Positions 18,216-26,648 of a DNA stretch of 64,000 nucleotides are shown piece after piece. How positions within the stretch are numbered: the first letter of the stretch is position 1; each line of letters starts with the position of its first letter. Position numbers and translations under genes: made by a program. Origin of the DNA: Modicisalibacter sp033446685 (GTDB taxonomy: Bacteria; Pseudomonadota; Gammaproteobacteria; Pseudomonadales; Halomonadaceae); the NCBI RefSeq assembly GCF_033446685.1, contig NZ_JAWQLY010000004.1, positions 248,001-312,000 of the forward strand. The letters are read 5' to 3'. The notes beneath the pieces were generated by a model, which ran no database searches, was not told the DNA's origin, and saw only the letters and a program-made list of their open reading frames with translations.

Positions 18216-18242
18216 TGATACGTGACCGTCTGCCCGCGCATT

Positions 18243-19454
18243 TCAGGCGCTTTTGGCGGGATTGGGCAGGTCGCGGCCGATCAGCCACAGGCCGATGACG
18301 GGGCCGGGTAGCAACAGCCAGGCCAGCCACTCGTCCAGTAGCGGCCACAAGGGCACCAGCACGATCAGCGATATTACCGAGATGCCGAAGCCGATGGCGT
18401 TCTGCAGCGTCAGCCCGGTGCCCAGCAGGTGGCTCGGGCAGGCGCGCGCCGACAGCGCCGAGAAGTGCGCCGAGTCGACCACCGCCAGCGCGCTCCATAG
18501 GCCCAGGAATGCCACCAGCACGAAGGTCGGCGCGGCGGTGAGCCAGGGGTAAAGCAGGCAACAGCCGCCCGAACCGGCCAGCCCTAGCATGGCGACTCGC
18601 CGGCTGCCCAGCGTCTGGCTCAGCCAGCCGCCGAGCCAACAGCCCGGACCGCCGATGGCGATCAGCGCGAAGCTGCCCAGCGCCAGGCCGACCCGGGAGG
18701 CCCCCGGCCAGGCCTCGGCGAGCAGCAGCGGGATCAGCGCCCAGAGTGTGTAGAGCTCCCACATGTGGCCGAAATAACCACCGGCGGCGCGCCGGTAACC
18801 GGCGATCGTGAACACGCTGAGATCCAGCACCGGGCGTTTGCCAGGCGCCGTGGCCTTTGCGGCAGCCTTGGCGGCGCCCATCTCGGGCGCTTCGCCCAAG
18901 CGCCAGATCATCAACGCGGCGAGCAGCGCCAGGCCTGAGGCGCCCCAGACCCCGCTGGTCCAGGGCAGGCGAAAGGCGTCGAGCAGGCTCAGGCCATGCA
19001 GGGCGTGCGGCAGTGCGGTGCCGATGACCAGCATGCCGACCAGCCAGGCCAGCCCCAGCCCGGTGCGACCGGGGGCCCAGCCGACCATCAACTTCATGCC
19101 GATGGGGTAGATGCCGGCCAGGGCCATGCCGGTCAGCAGGCGCAGCCCCACCGCCGGCCACAGCCCGCCGGCCAGTGGCAGCAGGGCATTGGCTGCGGCG
19201 CCGAGCAGGCAGGCGGCGACGAACAGCCGGCTGGCATCGCGACGATCGGCCAGGCCGCTCAGCCCGATCGCCAGGGTGCCGAGCAGGAAGCCCACCTGGA
19301 CCGCGCCGGTCAGCCAGCCGAGGTCGGTCGCGGCCAGCGACCAGGCCTGTTGCAGGTAGCCGATGACGGCGTTGGGGGTAAACCAGAGCGCGGTGCCGAA
19401 CAGCTCGGCGATGGCGATGACGACGATAGGCATTGGGGACGCGGCGTCAGGCAT
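18243..19454 (-). CDS. MFS transporter
   Basis: 403 residues with about 12 hydrophobic helices and the loop 2-3 motif GLADRRDASRLF (degenerate GxLaDRxGRR). N-terminus MPIVVIAIAELFGTALWF resembles the cyanate/nitrate-type MFS subgroup. Substrate unknown. A start at 19433 is possible. It lies upstream of sbp in the same direction, but the 122-nt gap suggests separate transcription. Confidence 0.82.
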   Translation of the reverse strand: MPDAASPMPIVVIAIAELFGTALWFTPNAVIGYLQQAWSLAATDLGWLTGAVQVGFLLGTLAIGLSGLADRRDASRLFVAACLLGAAANALLPLAGGLWPAVGLRLLTGMALAGIYPIGMKLMVGWAPGRTGLGLAWLVGMLVIGTALPHALHGLSLLDAFRLPWTSGVWGASGLALLAALMIWRLGEAPEMGAAKAAAKATAPGKRPVLDLSVFTIAGYRRAAGGYFGHMWELYTLWALIPLLLAEAWPGASRVGLALGSFALIAIGGPGCWLGGWLSQTLGSRRVAMLGLAGSGGCCLLYPWLTAAPTFVLVAFLGLWSALAVVDSAHFSALSARACPSHLLGTGLTLQNAIGFGISVISLIVLVPLWPLLDEWLAWLLLPGPVIGLWLIGRDLPNPAKSA

Positions 19455-19525
19455 GAATCGCCATTAGCGCATTTAGCGGCTAGCGCGTCGATGGCACCAA
19501 GGTCGCGCGGCGCACGGTTACGAAA

Positions 19526-19549
19526 ACGCCCCGGCAGTGACCGGGGCGC
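19526..19549 (-). terminator. Terminator downstream of ggt
   Basis: CGCCCCGG / CCGGGGCG stem with 6-nt loop, followed on the minus strand by TTTTCG. It sits just after the ggt stop. Confidence 0.7.
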
Positions 19550-19571
19550 TGTTGGAACGTCGCCTGTTTTG

Positions 19572-21332
19572 CTAGAGGCCCATCGCCGACGAGGTCGAGC
19601 GCCGCGGATCGGCGCCGCCATAGAACACGCCGTCGTCGATCATGATCGACTGAGCGGCACCCATCGCGTCCTGCTGACTGACGGTATGGCCGAGCGCTTC
19701 GAGCAGGGCGATGGTGTCGGGGCTGACGCCCTGCTCGATGCGGATTTCGTCGGGCAGCCATTGATGGTGAATGCGCGGCACGCTGACCGCGGTCTGGATG
19801 TTCATGTGATGATCGATGACGTTCATCAGCACCTGCAATGTGGTGGTGATGATTCGCGAGCCGCCGGGGCTGCCGGTAATCAGGAAGTTCTTGTCATCCT
19901 TCTTGACGATGGTCGGCGTCATCGACGAGAGCATCCGCTTGTTGGGCTCGACCTTGTTGGCCTCGCCGCCGATCAGGCCGTAGGCGTTGGGCACCCCAGG
20001 CTTGGCCGAGAAGTCGTCCATCTCGTTGTTGAGTAGGAAACCGGCGCCGTCGACGACGATGCCCGAGCCGTAGCTGAAGTTGATGGTGTAGGTGTTCGAG
20101 ACCGCCAGCCCATCGCCGTCGGCGATCGAGAAGTGAGTGGTCTCGTTGGATTCGTAGGGCAGCGGGTTACCCGGCCCCAGGGTGTCGCTCGGCGTGGCGC
20201 TATCCATCGAGATCTGCTCGCGCAGTTCGTTGGCGTAGCCCTCGGAGGTCAGGCCTTCGAGCGGCACGTCGACGAAGTCGGTATCGCCCAGGTACTTGGA
20301 ACGGTCGGCGTAGGCGCGCTTCATCGCCTCGGCCATCACATGGATGGTGCGCGCCGAGTTGAAGCCCATCGCGCCGATGTCATAGCCCTCGAGGATGTTG
20401 AGCATCTGCACGATATGCACGCCGCCGGAGGAGGGCGGGCTCATGGCATAGACGTCGTAGCCGCGGTAGTTGCCGTGGCTGGGTTCACGAATCGTCGGCT
20501 GGTAGTTGGCCAGGTCCTCGAGCGTCATCAGGCCATCGTGGCGCTGCATCTCGGCGGCGATCAGCTTGGCGGTCTCGCCTTCGTAGAACTCGCGTGGACC
20601 CTGCTCGGCGATGCGCTTGAGCGTGGCGGCCAGGTCCGGTTGACGGAAGATCTCGCCGACCTGGTAGGCGCTGCCGTCCTGCTTGAAGAACTTGGCGCGA
20701 GTGGCGTCCCATTTGGTCAGCCGCTCGCCGGCATCGCGCACGCCATCGACGAAGCGTTGCGGTACCGGAAAGCCCTGCTCGGCGAGCTCGATCGCCGGTG
20801 CCAGTGCTTCGGCCAGGCTCAGCGTGCCGTACTTGTCGAGCGCCAACGCCAGGCCGGCGACGGTGCCCGGCACGCCGGACGCGTTATGGGTATAGCGCGA
20901 CAGCTCGGAAACCGCCTCGCCCGCCTCGTTCTGGAACATCGTTTCAAACGCCGCCGAGGGCGCCTTCTCGCGGTAATCGATGGCGATTACCTCGCCGCTC
21001 TTCTCGTCGGAGATCAGCATGAAGCCGCCACCGCCGATATTGCCCGAACGCGGCTGGGTAACGGCCAGCGCGAAGCCCGCCGTCACCGCGGCGTCGACGG
21101 CGTTGCCGCCTTGCGCGAGCACGTCCCGGGAGACTTGCGAGGCCAAAAAGTGACTGGTGGCGACCATCCCGCGTGTGCCGACTTCCGGATTGAAGCGTTC
21201 ACCTTCGAGAATCGCCTCGGACTGGGCGCTGGCCGTCAGCGGCAGGCTGAACAGGACGCTGGTGGCCAGCAACACGATACCTCGTTGAAGGGCGCGTCTG
21301 CGGGCTTGCAGGCTTGGCAATATCCTCGCCAT
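19572..21332 (-). CDS. ggt: Gamma-glutamyltransferase
   Basis: 586 residues. A signal peptide (cleaved near ASAQS) is followed by the large subunit and then the catalytic Thr at the autocleavage site in SNETTHFSIADGDG (about residue 395), with the downstream GSPGGSRIITT oxyanion loop. Ggt self-cleaves and hydrolyses or transfers gamma-glutamyl groups of glutathione in the periplasm. ATG at 21332 has AAGGAGATCC upstream; a longer frame to 21371 is unlikely. Confidence 0.96.
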   Translation of the reverse strand: MARILPSLQARRRALQRGIVLLATSVLFSLPLTASAQSEAILEGERFNPEVGTRGMVATSHFLASQVSRDVLAQGGNAVDAAVTAGFALAVTQPRSGNIGGGGFMLISDEKSGEVIAIDYREKAPSAAFETMFQNEAGEAVSELSRYTHNASGVPGTVAGLALALDKYGTLSLAEALAPAIELAEQGFPVPQRFVDGVRDAGERLTKWDATRAKFFKQDGSAYQVGEIFRQPDLAATLKRIAEQGPREFYEGETAKLIAAEMQRHDGLMTLEDLANYQPTIREPSHGNYRGYDVYAMSPPSSGGVHIVQMLNILEGYDIGAMGFNSARTIHVMAEAMKRAYADRSKYLGDTDFVDVPLEGLTSEGYANELREQISMDSATPSDTLGPGNPLPYESNETTHFSIADGDGLAVSNTYTINFSYGSGIVVDGAGFLLNNEMDDFSAKPGVPNAYGLIGGEANKVEPNKRMLSSMTPTIVKKDDKNFLITGSPGGSRIITTTLQVLMNVIDHHMNIQTAVSVPRIHHQWLPDEIRIEQGVSPDTIALLEALGHTVSQQDAMGAAQSIMIDDGVFYGGADPRRSTSSAMGL

Positions 21333-21521
21333 CGTCGGATCTCCTTGCGAGTGGTTTTTGTAATTGCTCAATTACTATTGACTGTGATCGCTCGCGGCGC
21401 AAACCGCCGCCCCTGTTAGGGCCCGATATGCGCTAGAATGACGGGCTTTCGGCGCGCTGCTTTCGCCAGGCTGCTTCCCCTATTTCGTGAATCAGAATTT
21501 CGTGAACCGGATCGACGAGCC

Positions 21522-22220
21522 ATGCCCGACGTGAAACCCGACTTCAAGATCGCCCCCTCGATTCTCTCCGCCAACTTCGCCTGTCTCGGCCAGGAGGTCG
21601 ACGACGTGCTGGCCGCCGGCGCCGATATCGTCCACTTCGACGTCATGGACAACCATTACGTGCCCAACCTGACCATCGGCCCGATGGTTTGCGAGGCGTT
21701 GCGCAAGCATGGCGTGACCGCGCCGATCGACGCCCACCTGATGGTCAAGCCGGTGGATCGGCTGATCGGCGACTTCATCGACGCCGGCGCGAGCTACATC
21801 ACCTTCCACCCCGAGGCCTCCGAGCACATCGACCGCTCGCTGCAACTGATCCGCGACGGCGGCGCCAAGGCCGGCCTGGTGTTCAACCCGGCGACGCCGC
21901 TCTCCTATCTCGACTACGTGATGGACAAACTCGACATGATCCTGCTGATGAGCGTCAATCCCGGTTTCGGTGGGCAGTCGTTCATCCCCGGCACCCTCGA
22001 CAAGTTGCGCGAAGCGCGTTCGCGCATCGCGGCCAGCGGCCGGCCGATCCGCCTGGAGATAGACGGTGGGGTCAAGGTCGACAACATCGCCGAGATCGCT
22101 CGCGCCGGCGCGGATACGTTCGTCGCCGGCTCGGCGATATTCGGCGCCCGCCGCGAGGACGATGCGCATCGCTACGACAGCGTGATCCAGGCCCTACGCG
22201 ATGAACTGACCCGGGCGTGA
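21522..22220 (+). CDS. rpe: Ribulose-phosphate 3-epimerase
   Basis: 232 residues, a TIM barrel with IAPSILSANFACLGQEV at the start, HFDVMDNHYVPNLTIGP (metal-binding His/Asp) and the phosphate-binding IDGGVKVDNI and VAGSAIFG loops. It interconverts ribulose-5-P and xylulose-5-P in the pentose phosphate pathway. ATG at 21522 gives the usual start. The stop overlaps the next gene as GTGA. Confidence 0.96.
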   Translation: MPDVKPDFKIAPSILSANFACLGQEVDDVLAAGADIVHFDVMDNHYVPNLTIGPMVCEALRKHGVTAPIDAHLMVKPVDRLIGDFIDAGASYITFHPEASEHIDRSLQLIRDGGAKAGLVFNPATPLSYLDYVMDKLDMILLMSVNPGFGGQSFIPGTLDKLREARSRIAASGRPIRLEIDGGVKVDNIAEIARAGADTFVAGSAIFGARREDDAHRYDSVIQALRDELTRA

Positions 22221-23212
22221 GCGAGGCGAGGTGCGACGATACGCCAGTCTGGTATCTCTACGTCATCGAGACCGCCGGCGGAGCGCTGTACACCGGCATT
22301 ACCACCGATGTCGAGCGACGCTTTCGCGAGCATTGCCACGGCAAGCGCGGGGCGCGGGCCTTGCGCGGCAAGGGCCCACTGACGCTGCGCCATTGCCGGG
22401 CGGTCGGCATTCGCAGCGAGGCGCTCAGGCTCGAGGCGTGGCTGAAGAAGCAACCGGTGGCGAAAAAGCGCGCCTGGCTCGAGCATTCATCGCAGGCGCT
22501 GAGTCACACGACGCCTGCCGAACCCACGACACGCCAAGGAGCCGACATGACGGGGCATCTCGAAGGCATACGCCTGGTGGCATTCGATCTCGACGGGACG
22601 TTGATCGATTCGGTTCCCGACCTGGCGCGGGCCGTGGATTGCGTGCTGGCCGCGCAGCAGTTGCCGCCCGCCGGCGAGGCCAAGGTGCGCGACTGGGTGG
22701 GCAACGGCGCGCGCAAGCTGGTCGAGCGCGCGCTGGCGGATGCGCTGGGCGCCGCCGAGGCGGCACGTCGGCTGGACGGCGCCCAGCGCGACTTTCTGGC
22801 GGCTTACGCCCAGGCGCCGTGCGTCGACACCACGCTCTACCCCGGCGCGCGCGAGGCGCTCGAACGGCTCAAGGCGCGCGGGATGCAACTGGCGTTGATC
22901 ACCAACAAGCCCCACGCCTTCATTGCCCCGATTCTCGGCGCGCTAGGCCTCGAGGGGCTGTTCGACGTGACGCTGGGCGGCGACTCGCTGCCCGTCAAGA
23001 AACCCGATCCGGCGCCACTGCTGCATGCGGCCGAGATCCTGGGCGTGACGCCGCAGGCGTCGCTGATGGTCGGCGACTCGCGCCACGACATCGAAGCCGG
23101 ACGGCGCGCCGGGTTTCGCACCCTGGCGGTCCCTTACGGCTACAATCATGGTGAAGCGGTAGCCGACGCCGGGCCGGACGGCCTGGTTGAATCGCTTATC
23201 GAACTCGTTTAG
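22217..23212 (+). CDS. GIY-YIG domain fused in frame to phosphoglycolate phosphatase
   Basis: One uninterrupted frame of 331 residues, starting with GTG inside the rpe stop. Residues 1-95 are a GIY-YIG endonuclease-like domain (WYLYVIETAGGALYTGITTDVERRFREH, YhbQ/UPF0213 style). Residues about 96-110 are a linker, and from Met111 on it is a HAD phosphatase. No stop separates them. An AAGGA 6 bases before Met111 means a separate phosphatase can also be made. GIY-YIG proteins of this type and Gph are normally separate genes, so the fusion may be real or a lost stop codon. Both products are listed. Confidence 0.6.
   Translation: MSEARCDDTPVWYLYVIETAGGALYTGITTDVERRFREHCHGKRGARALRGKGPLTLRHCRAVGIRSEALRLEAWLKKQPVAKKRAWLEHSSQALSHTTPAEPTTRQGADMTGHLEGIRLVAFDLDGTLIDSVPDLARAVDCVLAAQQLPPAGEAKVRDWVGNGARKLVERALADALGAAEAARRLDGAQRDFLAAYAQAPCVDTTLYPGAREALERLKARGMQLALITNKPHAFIAPILGALGLEGLFDVTLGGDSLPVKKPDPAPLLHAAEILGVTPQASLMVGDSRHDIEAGRRAGFRTLAVPYGYNHGEAVADAGPDGLVESLIELV
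22547..23212 (+). CDS. gph: Phosphoglycolate phosphatase (internal start)
   Basis: 221 residues from an internal ATG with AAGGA 6 nt upstream. HAD motif I FDLDGTLIDS, motif II ITNKP, motif III KKPDPAP and motif IV GDSRHDIEAGRRAG are all present, with the Gph cap between motifs I and II. It hydrolyses 2-phosphoglycolate formed by DNA repair and other reactions. The rpe-gph-trpE order is the conserved gammaproteobacterial one, which favours this as a real, separately initiated product. Confidence 0.9.
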   Translation: MTGHLEGIRLVAFDLDGTLIDSVPDLARAVDCVLAAQQLPPAGEAKVRDWVGNGARKLVERALADALGAAEAARRLDGAQRDFLAAYAQAPCVDTTLYPGAREALERLKARGMQLALITNKPHAFIAPILGALGLEGLFDVTLGGDSLPVKKPDPAPLLHAAEILGVTPQASLMVGDSRHDIEAGRRAGFRTLAVPYGYNHGEAVADAGPDGLVESLIELV

Positions 23213-23430
23213 GGTGAAATCGGCTCGCTATAAGCGGTGCCAAATCAATAAGATTCGGCAATCAACGGACCCTCACCATGCTGAATACCCACCATGTTTC
23301 CAAGCGGATCGAGGCGCGTTGGCGCATACCGGCCAAGGGCCAGCGCCGCTGGCGATGGTGACGCCCCGCGGTGACTCACCGCCGACACCGTAACGCCATT
23401 CCGATCAACGCCTTGAAGGACATGCTGGGT

Positions 23431-24927
23431 ATGATGACCGCCGCACGTTTCGACGAACTGGCTCAGGCCGGTTATAACCGCATTCCGGTGACCCGCGAGG
23501 TGCTGGCCGACCTCGATACACCGCTTTCCACCTACCTCAAGCTCGCCGACGCGCCCTGGACCTTCCTGCTCGAGTCGGTGCAGGGCGGCGAGAAGTGGGG
23601 TCGCTATTCGATCATCGGCCTGCCGTGCCGCGAGCGCATCGAAGTGCGTGGCCATCAGGTCCGGCACATCGCCAACGGCGAGCAACGGGGCATCAGCGAG
23701 GTGGACGATCCGCTGAGCTGGATCGAGGAGTTCCAGGCCCGCTTCAAGGTGCCGCGGCTCGACGACCAGCCGCGTTTCGACGGTGGCCTGGTGGGCTATT
23801 TCGGTTACGATACCATCCGCTATATCGAGCCGCGGCTGCGCGGCCCGCATGTGGAGGCCAAGCCCGACCCGATCGGCGTGCCCGATATCCTGCTGATGGT
23901 CTGCGACGAACTGGTGGTGTTCGATAACCTGTCGGGGCGTTTGACGCTGTGGACGCATGCCGATCCGGGCGAGGGCGATGCCTACCGGCGGGCCGTGCAG
24001 CGACTGGAGGCGCTGGAGGTGCAACTGCGCAGCGCGACGCTGAACAGCGTCAGTCCGGGAAGCGGGCGACCGGCGGTGGAGGAGGGCGACTTCACCTCGG
24101 GCTTCACCGAAGAGGGCTTCAAGGCCGCGGTGGAGAAGATCAAGGAGTACGTGCTGGCCGGCGATGTCATGCAGTGCGTGCCCTCGCAGCGCATGTCGAT
24201 TCCCTATCAGGCGCCGCCGCTGGATCTGTATCGCGCCTTGCGCAGCCTGAATCCGTCGCCCTACATGTTCTTCTTCAACCTCGACGATCACCATGTGGTC
24301 GGTTCGTCGCCGGAGATTCTCACCCGGCTGGAGGAGGGCGAAGTCACGGTGCGGCCGATCGCCGGCACGCGCAAGCGTGGGCGTACCGAAGAGGAAGACC
24401 GCGCGCTCGAAGTCGACCTGCTGGCCGACCCCAAGGAGATCGCCGAGCACGTCATGCTGATCGATCTGGGGCGCAACGACATCGGCCGCATCAGCGAGAC
24501 CGGCTCGGTGACGGTGACCGACAACATGGCGGTGGAGCGCTATTCCCACGTCATGCACATCGTTTCCCAGGTCACCGGGCGGCTGAAGCCGGGGATGAGC
24601 GCCATGGACGTGCTGCGCGCGACCTTCCCGGCGGGCACGCTGTCCGGCGCGCCGAAGATCAGGGCGCTCGAGATCATCGACGAGCTCGAGCCGGTCAAGC
24701 GGGGCGTCTACTCGGGCGCCGTGGGCTATCTGTCCTGGCACGGCAACATGGACACCGCGATCGCCATCCGCACCGCGGTGATCAAGGATGGCGAACTGCA
24801 TGTTCAGGCGGGCGCCGGCATCGTCGCCGACTCGGTGCCCGAGCTCGAATGGCAGGAAACCCTCAACAAGGGCCGGGCGCTGTTCCGTGCCGTGGCGATG
24901 GCCGAGCGCGGTCTCGACAATCTGTAG
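23431..24927 (+). CDS. trpE: Anthranilate synthase component I
   Basis: 498 residues. N-terminal domain with YNRIPVTREVLADLDTPLSTYLKL and the feedback-site LLESVQGGEKWGRYS; chorismate-binding C-terminal domain with PSPYMFFF, GSSPEIL, RPIAGTRKRG and AGAGIVADS. It makes anthranilate from chorismate using ammonia or, with TrpG, glutamine. I chose ATG 23431 (AAGGA about 10 nt upstream); ATG 23434 is equally possible. trpG should follow, and its beginning does, at 25236. Confidence 0.95.
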   Translation: MMTAARFDELAQAGYNRIPVTREVLADLDTPLSTYLKLADAPWTFLLESVQGGEKWGRYSIIGLPCRERIEVRGHQVRHIANGEQRGISEVDDPLSWIEEFQARFKVPRLDDQPRFDGGLVGYFGYDTIRYIEPRLRGPHVEAKPDPIGVPDILLMVCDELVVFDNLSGRLTLWTHADPGEGDAYRRAVQRLEALEVQLRSATLNSVSPGSGRPAVEEGDFTSGFTEEGFKAAVEKIKEYVLAGDVMQCVPSQRMSIPYQAPPLDLYRALRSLNPSPYMFFFNLDDHHVVGSSPEILTRLEEGEVTVRPIAGTRKRGRTEEEDRALEVDLLADPKEIAEHVMLIDLGRNDIGRISETGSVTVTDNMAVERYSHVMHIVSQVTGRLKPGMSAMDVLRATFPAGTLSGAPKIRALEIIDELEPVKRGVYSGAVGYLSWHGNMDTAIAIRTAVIKDGELHVQAGAGIVADSVPELEWQETLNKGRALFRAVAMAERGLDNL

Positions 24928-24984
24928 TGCGCCGGCCGACCCTGGCCTTGCCGGTCGCGCGTACGACAGGGCGCAGTCGGCGTC

Positions 24985-25013
24985 TTGACAGGTTCGGCCC
25001 CCGACCGCAGTAT
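24985..25013 (+). promoter_or_regulatory. Putative trp promoter
   Basis: TTGACA at 24985-24990 is a perfect -35 box; 17 nt later CAGTAT (25008-25013) is a moderate -10. It would start transcription near 25020, just at the leader-peptide ATG. Confidence 0.5.
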
Positions 25014-25020
25014 TGGGCGC

Positions 25021-25071
25021 ATGAATGCACTCGATCACATCGACTCTAGCAAGCAGTGGTGGCGCCTCTAG
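25021..25071 (+). CDS. trpL: trp operon leader peptide
   Basis: A 16-codon frame MNALDHIDSSKQWWRL ending in TAG. Two adjacent Trp codons (TGGTGG) near the end are the hallmark of a ribosome-sensed trp leader. The frame is followed at once by four mutually exclusive RNA segments (1:2, 2:3 and 3:4 pairings). It is too short for usual gene finders. No clear ribosome site fits before the ATG if transcription starts at 25020, so initiation may be leaderless or the promoter lies further up. Confidence 0.75.
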   Translation: MNALDHIDSSKQWWRL

Positions 25072-25130
25072 CGCGAGGCGGCACGCTTTGTCTGGGTACC
25101 TCAGATGCCGCCGTCAGGGCGGCATCGTTG
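25063..25130 (+). terminator. trp transcription attenuator
   Basis: Segment 1 CGCCTC (25063-25068) pairs with GAGGCG (25075-25080). Segment 2 GGCGGCA (25077-25083) pairs with segment 3 TGCCGCC (25106-25112) as antiterminator. Segment 3 with its flank GATGCCGCC (25104-25112) pairs with segment 4 GGCGGCATC (25118-25126) as terminator. Segments 2 and 4 are identical over 7 nt. The U-tract after it (GTTGTGTCT) is weak. Confidence 0.7.
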
Positions 25131-25235
25131 TGTCTGAACCCTGCATGGCTGGCATGAGCACCTGGTCACGATCAATGACCCTCGGGTAACTACGCAATCG
25201 GAACACGCTTCGAAATGACTCAAGAGCCCAATGCC

Positions 25236-25277
25236 ATGTCCGTGCTGATGATCGATAACTACGGCGGCACTATATAG
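25236..25277 (+). pseudogene. trpG: trpG 5-prime fragment cut by the prophage
   Basis: The frame reads MSVLMIDNYGGTI then stop. MSVLMIDNY is the conserved N-terminus of anthranilate synthase component II (normally followed by DSFTYN). It lies where trpG is expected, behind the trp attenuator. After codon 9 the sequence leaves the family, and an integrase follows 157 nt on. The rest of trpG should be at the far end of the prophage, outside this window. Confidence 0.75.
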
Positions 25278-25305
25278 CGCTGTGCATGTATGAATAGCCA
25301 GTATT

Positions 25306-25332
25306 GAAAGCCCCGCTCTATGCGGGGATTTC
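25306..25332 (+). terminator. Terminator at the left prophage end
   Basis: CCCCGC / GCGGGG stem (25311-25316 / 25322-25327) flanked by AAAG and ATTTC. It would stop host trp transcription entering the prophage. Confidence 0.6.
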
Positions 25333-25348
25333 TGCATATCGGTCCATT

Positions 25349-25434
25349 GTTACCCATCGCTATTGGGACATGACCTGGGTAAGATCCTGGGTAACGGCTG
25401 TTCTGGACGGGGACAAAGGGGAGCGTTACCCAGG
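25349..25434. repeat. CTGGGTAA repeats before the integrase
   Basis: Four copies of a GGGTAAC/GTTACCC motif: 25349-25355 (GTTACCC), 25374-25382 (CCTGGGTAA), 25386-25395 (CCTGGGTAAC) and 25425-25434 (GTTACCCAGG). The last two form a 10-bp inverted repeat whose right arm ends at the integrase start codon. They fit arm-type sites for the integrase and possible self-repression. Confidence 0.5.
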
Positions 25435-26648
25435 TGGCTATCTCAGATACCAAGGCGCGCAAGGCGCAGGCAGGCGAAAAGCCATACCGCATACCCGATG
25501 GCGAGGGGCTCTATCTCGATGTGCGCCCATCGGGCAAGAAGATCTGGCGCGTGCGCTATTTCCTGCAGGGCAAGGAGAAAACGTTCACCGCCGGGCAATA
25601 TCCCACGGTCGGGTTAAAGGAGGCCCGTGCAGAGCGCGACTGGGTGAAGGCGACGGCCGCTCGCGGTCTGGATCCTGTCGAGGCCTACCGGTTGCAGCAG
25701 GAGGCCGAGCGCTCGGCTAGGGAAGATTCGTTCGCCACGATCGCGCTCGAATGGCTCGCCCGGCAGGAGCTGCACTGGACGCCGTACTATGCGGGGCAGG
25801 TCCGGAAGGGCGTCGAGGAGGAGATGATCCCTGCGTTCGGCGCCAAGCACATCGACAACGTGACCGCGGCGGACGTGCTCAAGCTGATGCGGAGTGTCGA
25901 AGAGCGCGGCGCGCCGACAGTGGCCATCCTGATTCGCCAGTGGGTAGGCTCCATCTATCAATATGCGGCCAGCACGCTGCGAGCCGAGCATGACCCCTCG
26001 GCCCCGCTACGGCGCGCGGTGAAGCGCCCGCCTATTCGCCATGCTCAGGCACTCACACCCGACCAACTGCGCACGCTGGCGCAAAGCATCCCCACGAAGG
26101 GCGGCTATCGCCTGACGCAGATCGCCATGGAGGTGCTGATGCGCACCATGTTGCGCACCGGGGAGATGCGCCAAGGGCGCTGGGATGAGATCCACTGGAT
26201 GCGGGCCGAGTGGCACGTGCCCGCGGATAAGATGAAGCGCCGCCGGCCGCACGTCGTGCCGCTGACCACCCAGGTGGTGGCGCTGCTGCAGGAGCTGCAC
26301 AAGATCTCAGGCGGCGGCGAGGTGATGTTTCCCGGCTTGCGGGACCCGCGTACGCCGATGGCCAAGACGACGATCAACGACCGGCTGCGCCGGATGGGCT
26401 GGGTCGGGATATTCACGGGGCATGGCTTTCGGGCGACGGCCTCGACGTTGCTCAACCAGCATGGCTGGCGCGGCGACGTGATCGAACGTCAGCTGGCGCA
26501 CACCCCGGGCGACAAGGTGCGCGCCTCCTATAACCACGCCGACTATCTCGATGAACGCCGGCTGATGCTGCAATGGTGGAGCGATTACATAGACGCGCTC
26601 ATACAGGAGCGAGCCGCGCCTCCTGTGCCTGGGCGTATGTCTGCATGA
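25434..26648 (+). CDS. int: Tyrosine-type prophage integrase
   Basis: 404 residues. An N-terminal DUF4102 arm-binding domain (GEGLYLDVRPSGKKIWRVRYFL), a SAM-like core-binding domain, and the catalytic domain with Arg in RTGEMRQGRW (about 240), HGFRATAST (HxxR, about 328) and the nucleophile Tyr in RASYNHADYL (about 363). It is P4-like in layout. GTG start, with AGGGGAG upstream. P4-like integrases often use tRNA genes; here the junction is inside trpG. Confidence 0.93.
   Translation: MAISDTKARKAQAGEKPYRIPDGEGLYLDVRPSGKKIWRVRYFLQGKEKTFTAGQYPTVGLKEARAERDWVKATAARGLDPVEAYRLQQEAERSAREDSFATIALEWLARQELHWTPYYAGQVRKGVEEEMIPAFGAKHIDNVTAADVLKLMRSVEERGAPTVAILIRQWVGSIYQYAASTLRAEHDPSAPLRRAVKRPPIRHAQALTPDQLRTLAQSIPTKGGYRLTQIAMEVLMRTMLRTGEMRQGRWDEIHWMRAEWHVPADKMKRRRPHVVPLTTQVVALLQELHKISGGGEVMFPGLRDPRTPMAKTTINDRLRRMGWVGIFTGHGFRATASTLLNQHGWRGDVIERQLAHTPGDKVRASYNHADYLDERRLMLQWWSDYIDALIQERAAPPVPGRMSA

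Noticed and set aside
23245..25038. 597-codon minus-strand frame opposite trpE
   Set aside because: Mirror of trpE codon usage; the trp leader is a better reading of its end.
25263..25434. tRNA gene as integration target
   Set aside because: No tRNA-like arms near the junction; the trpG start fits better.
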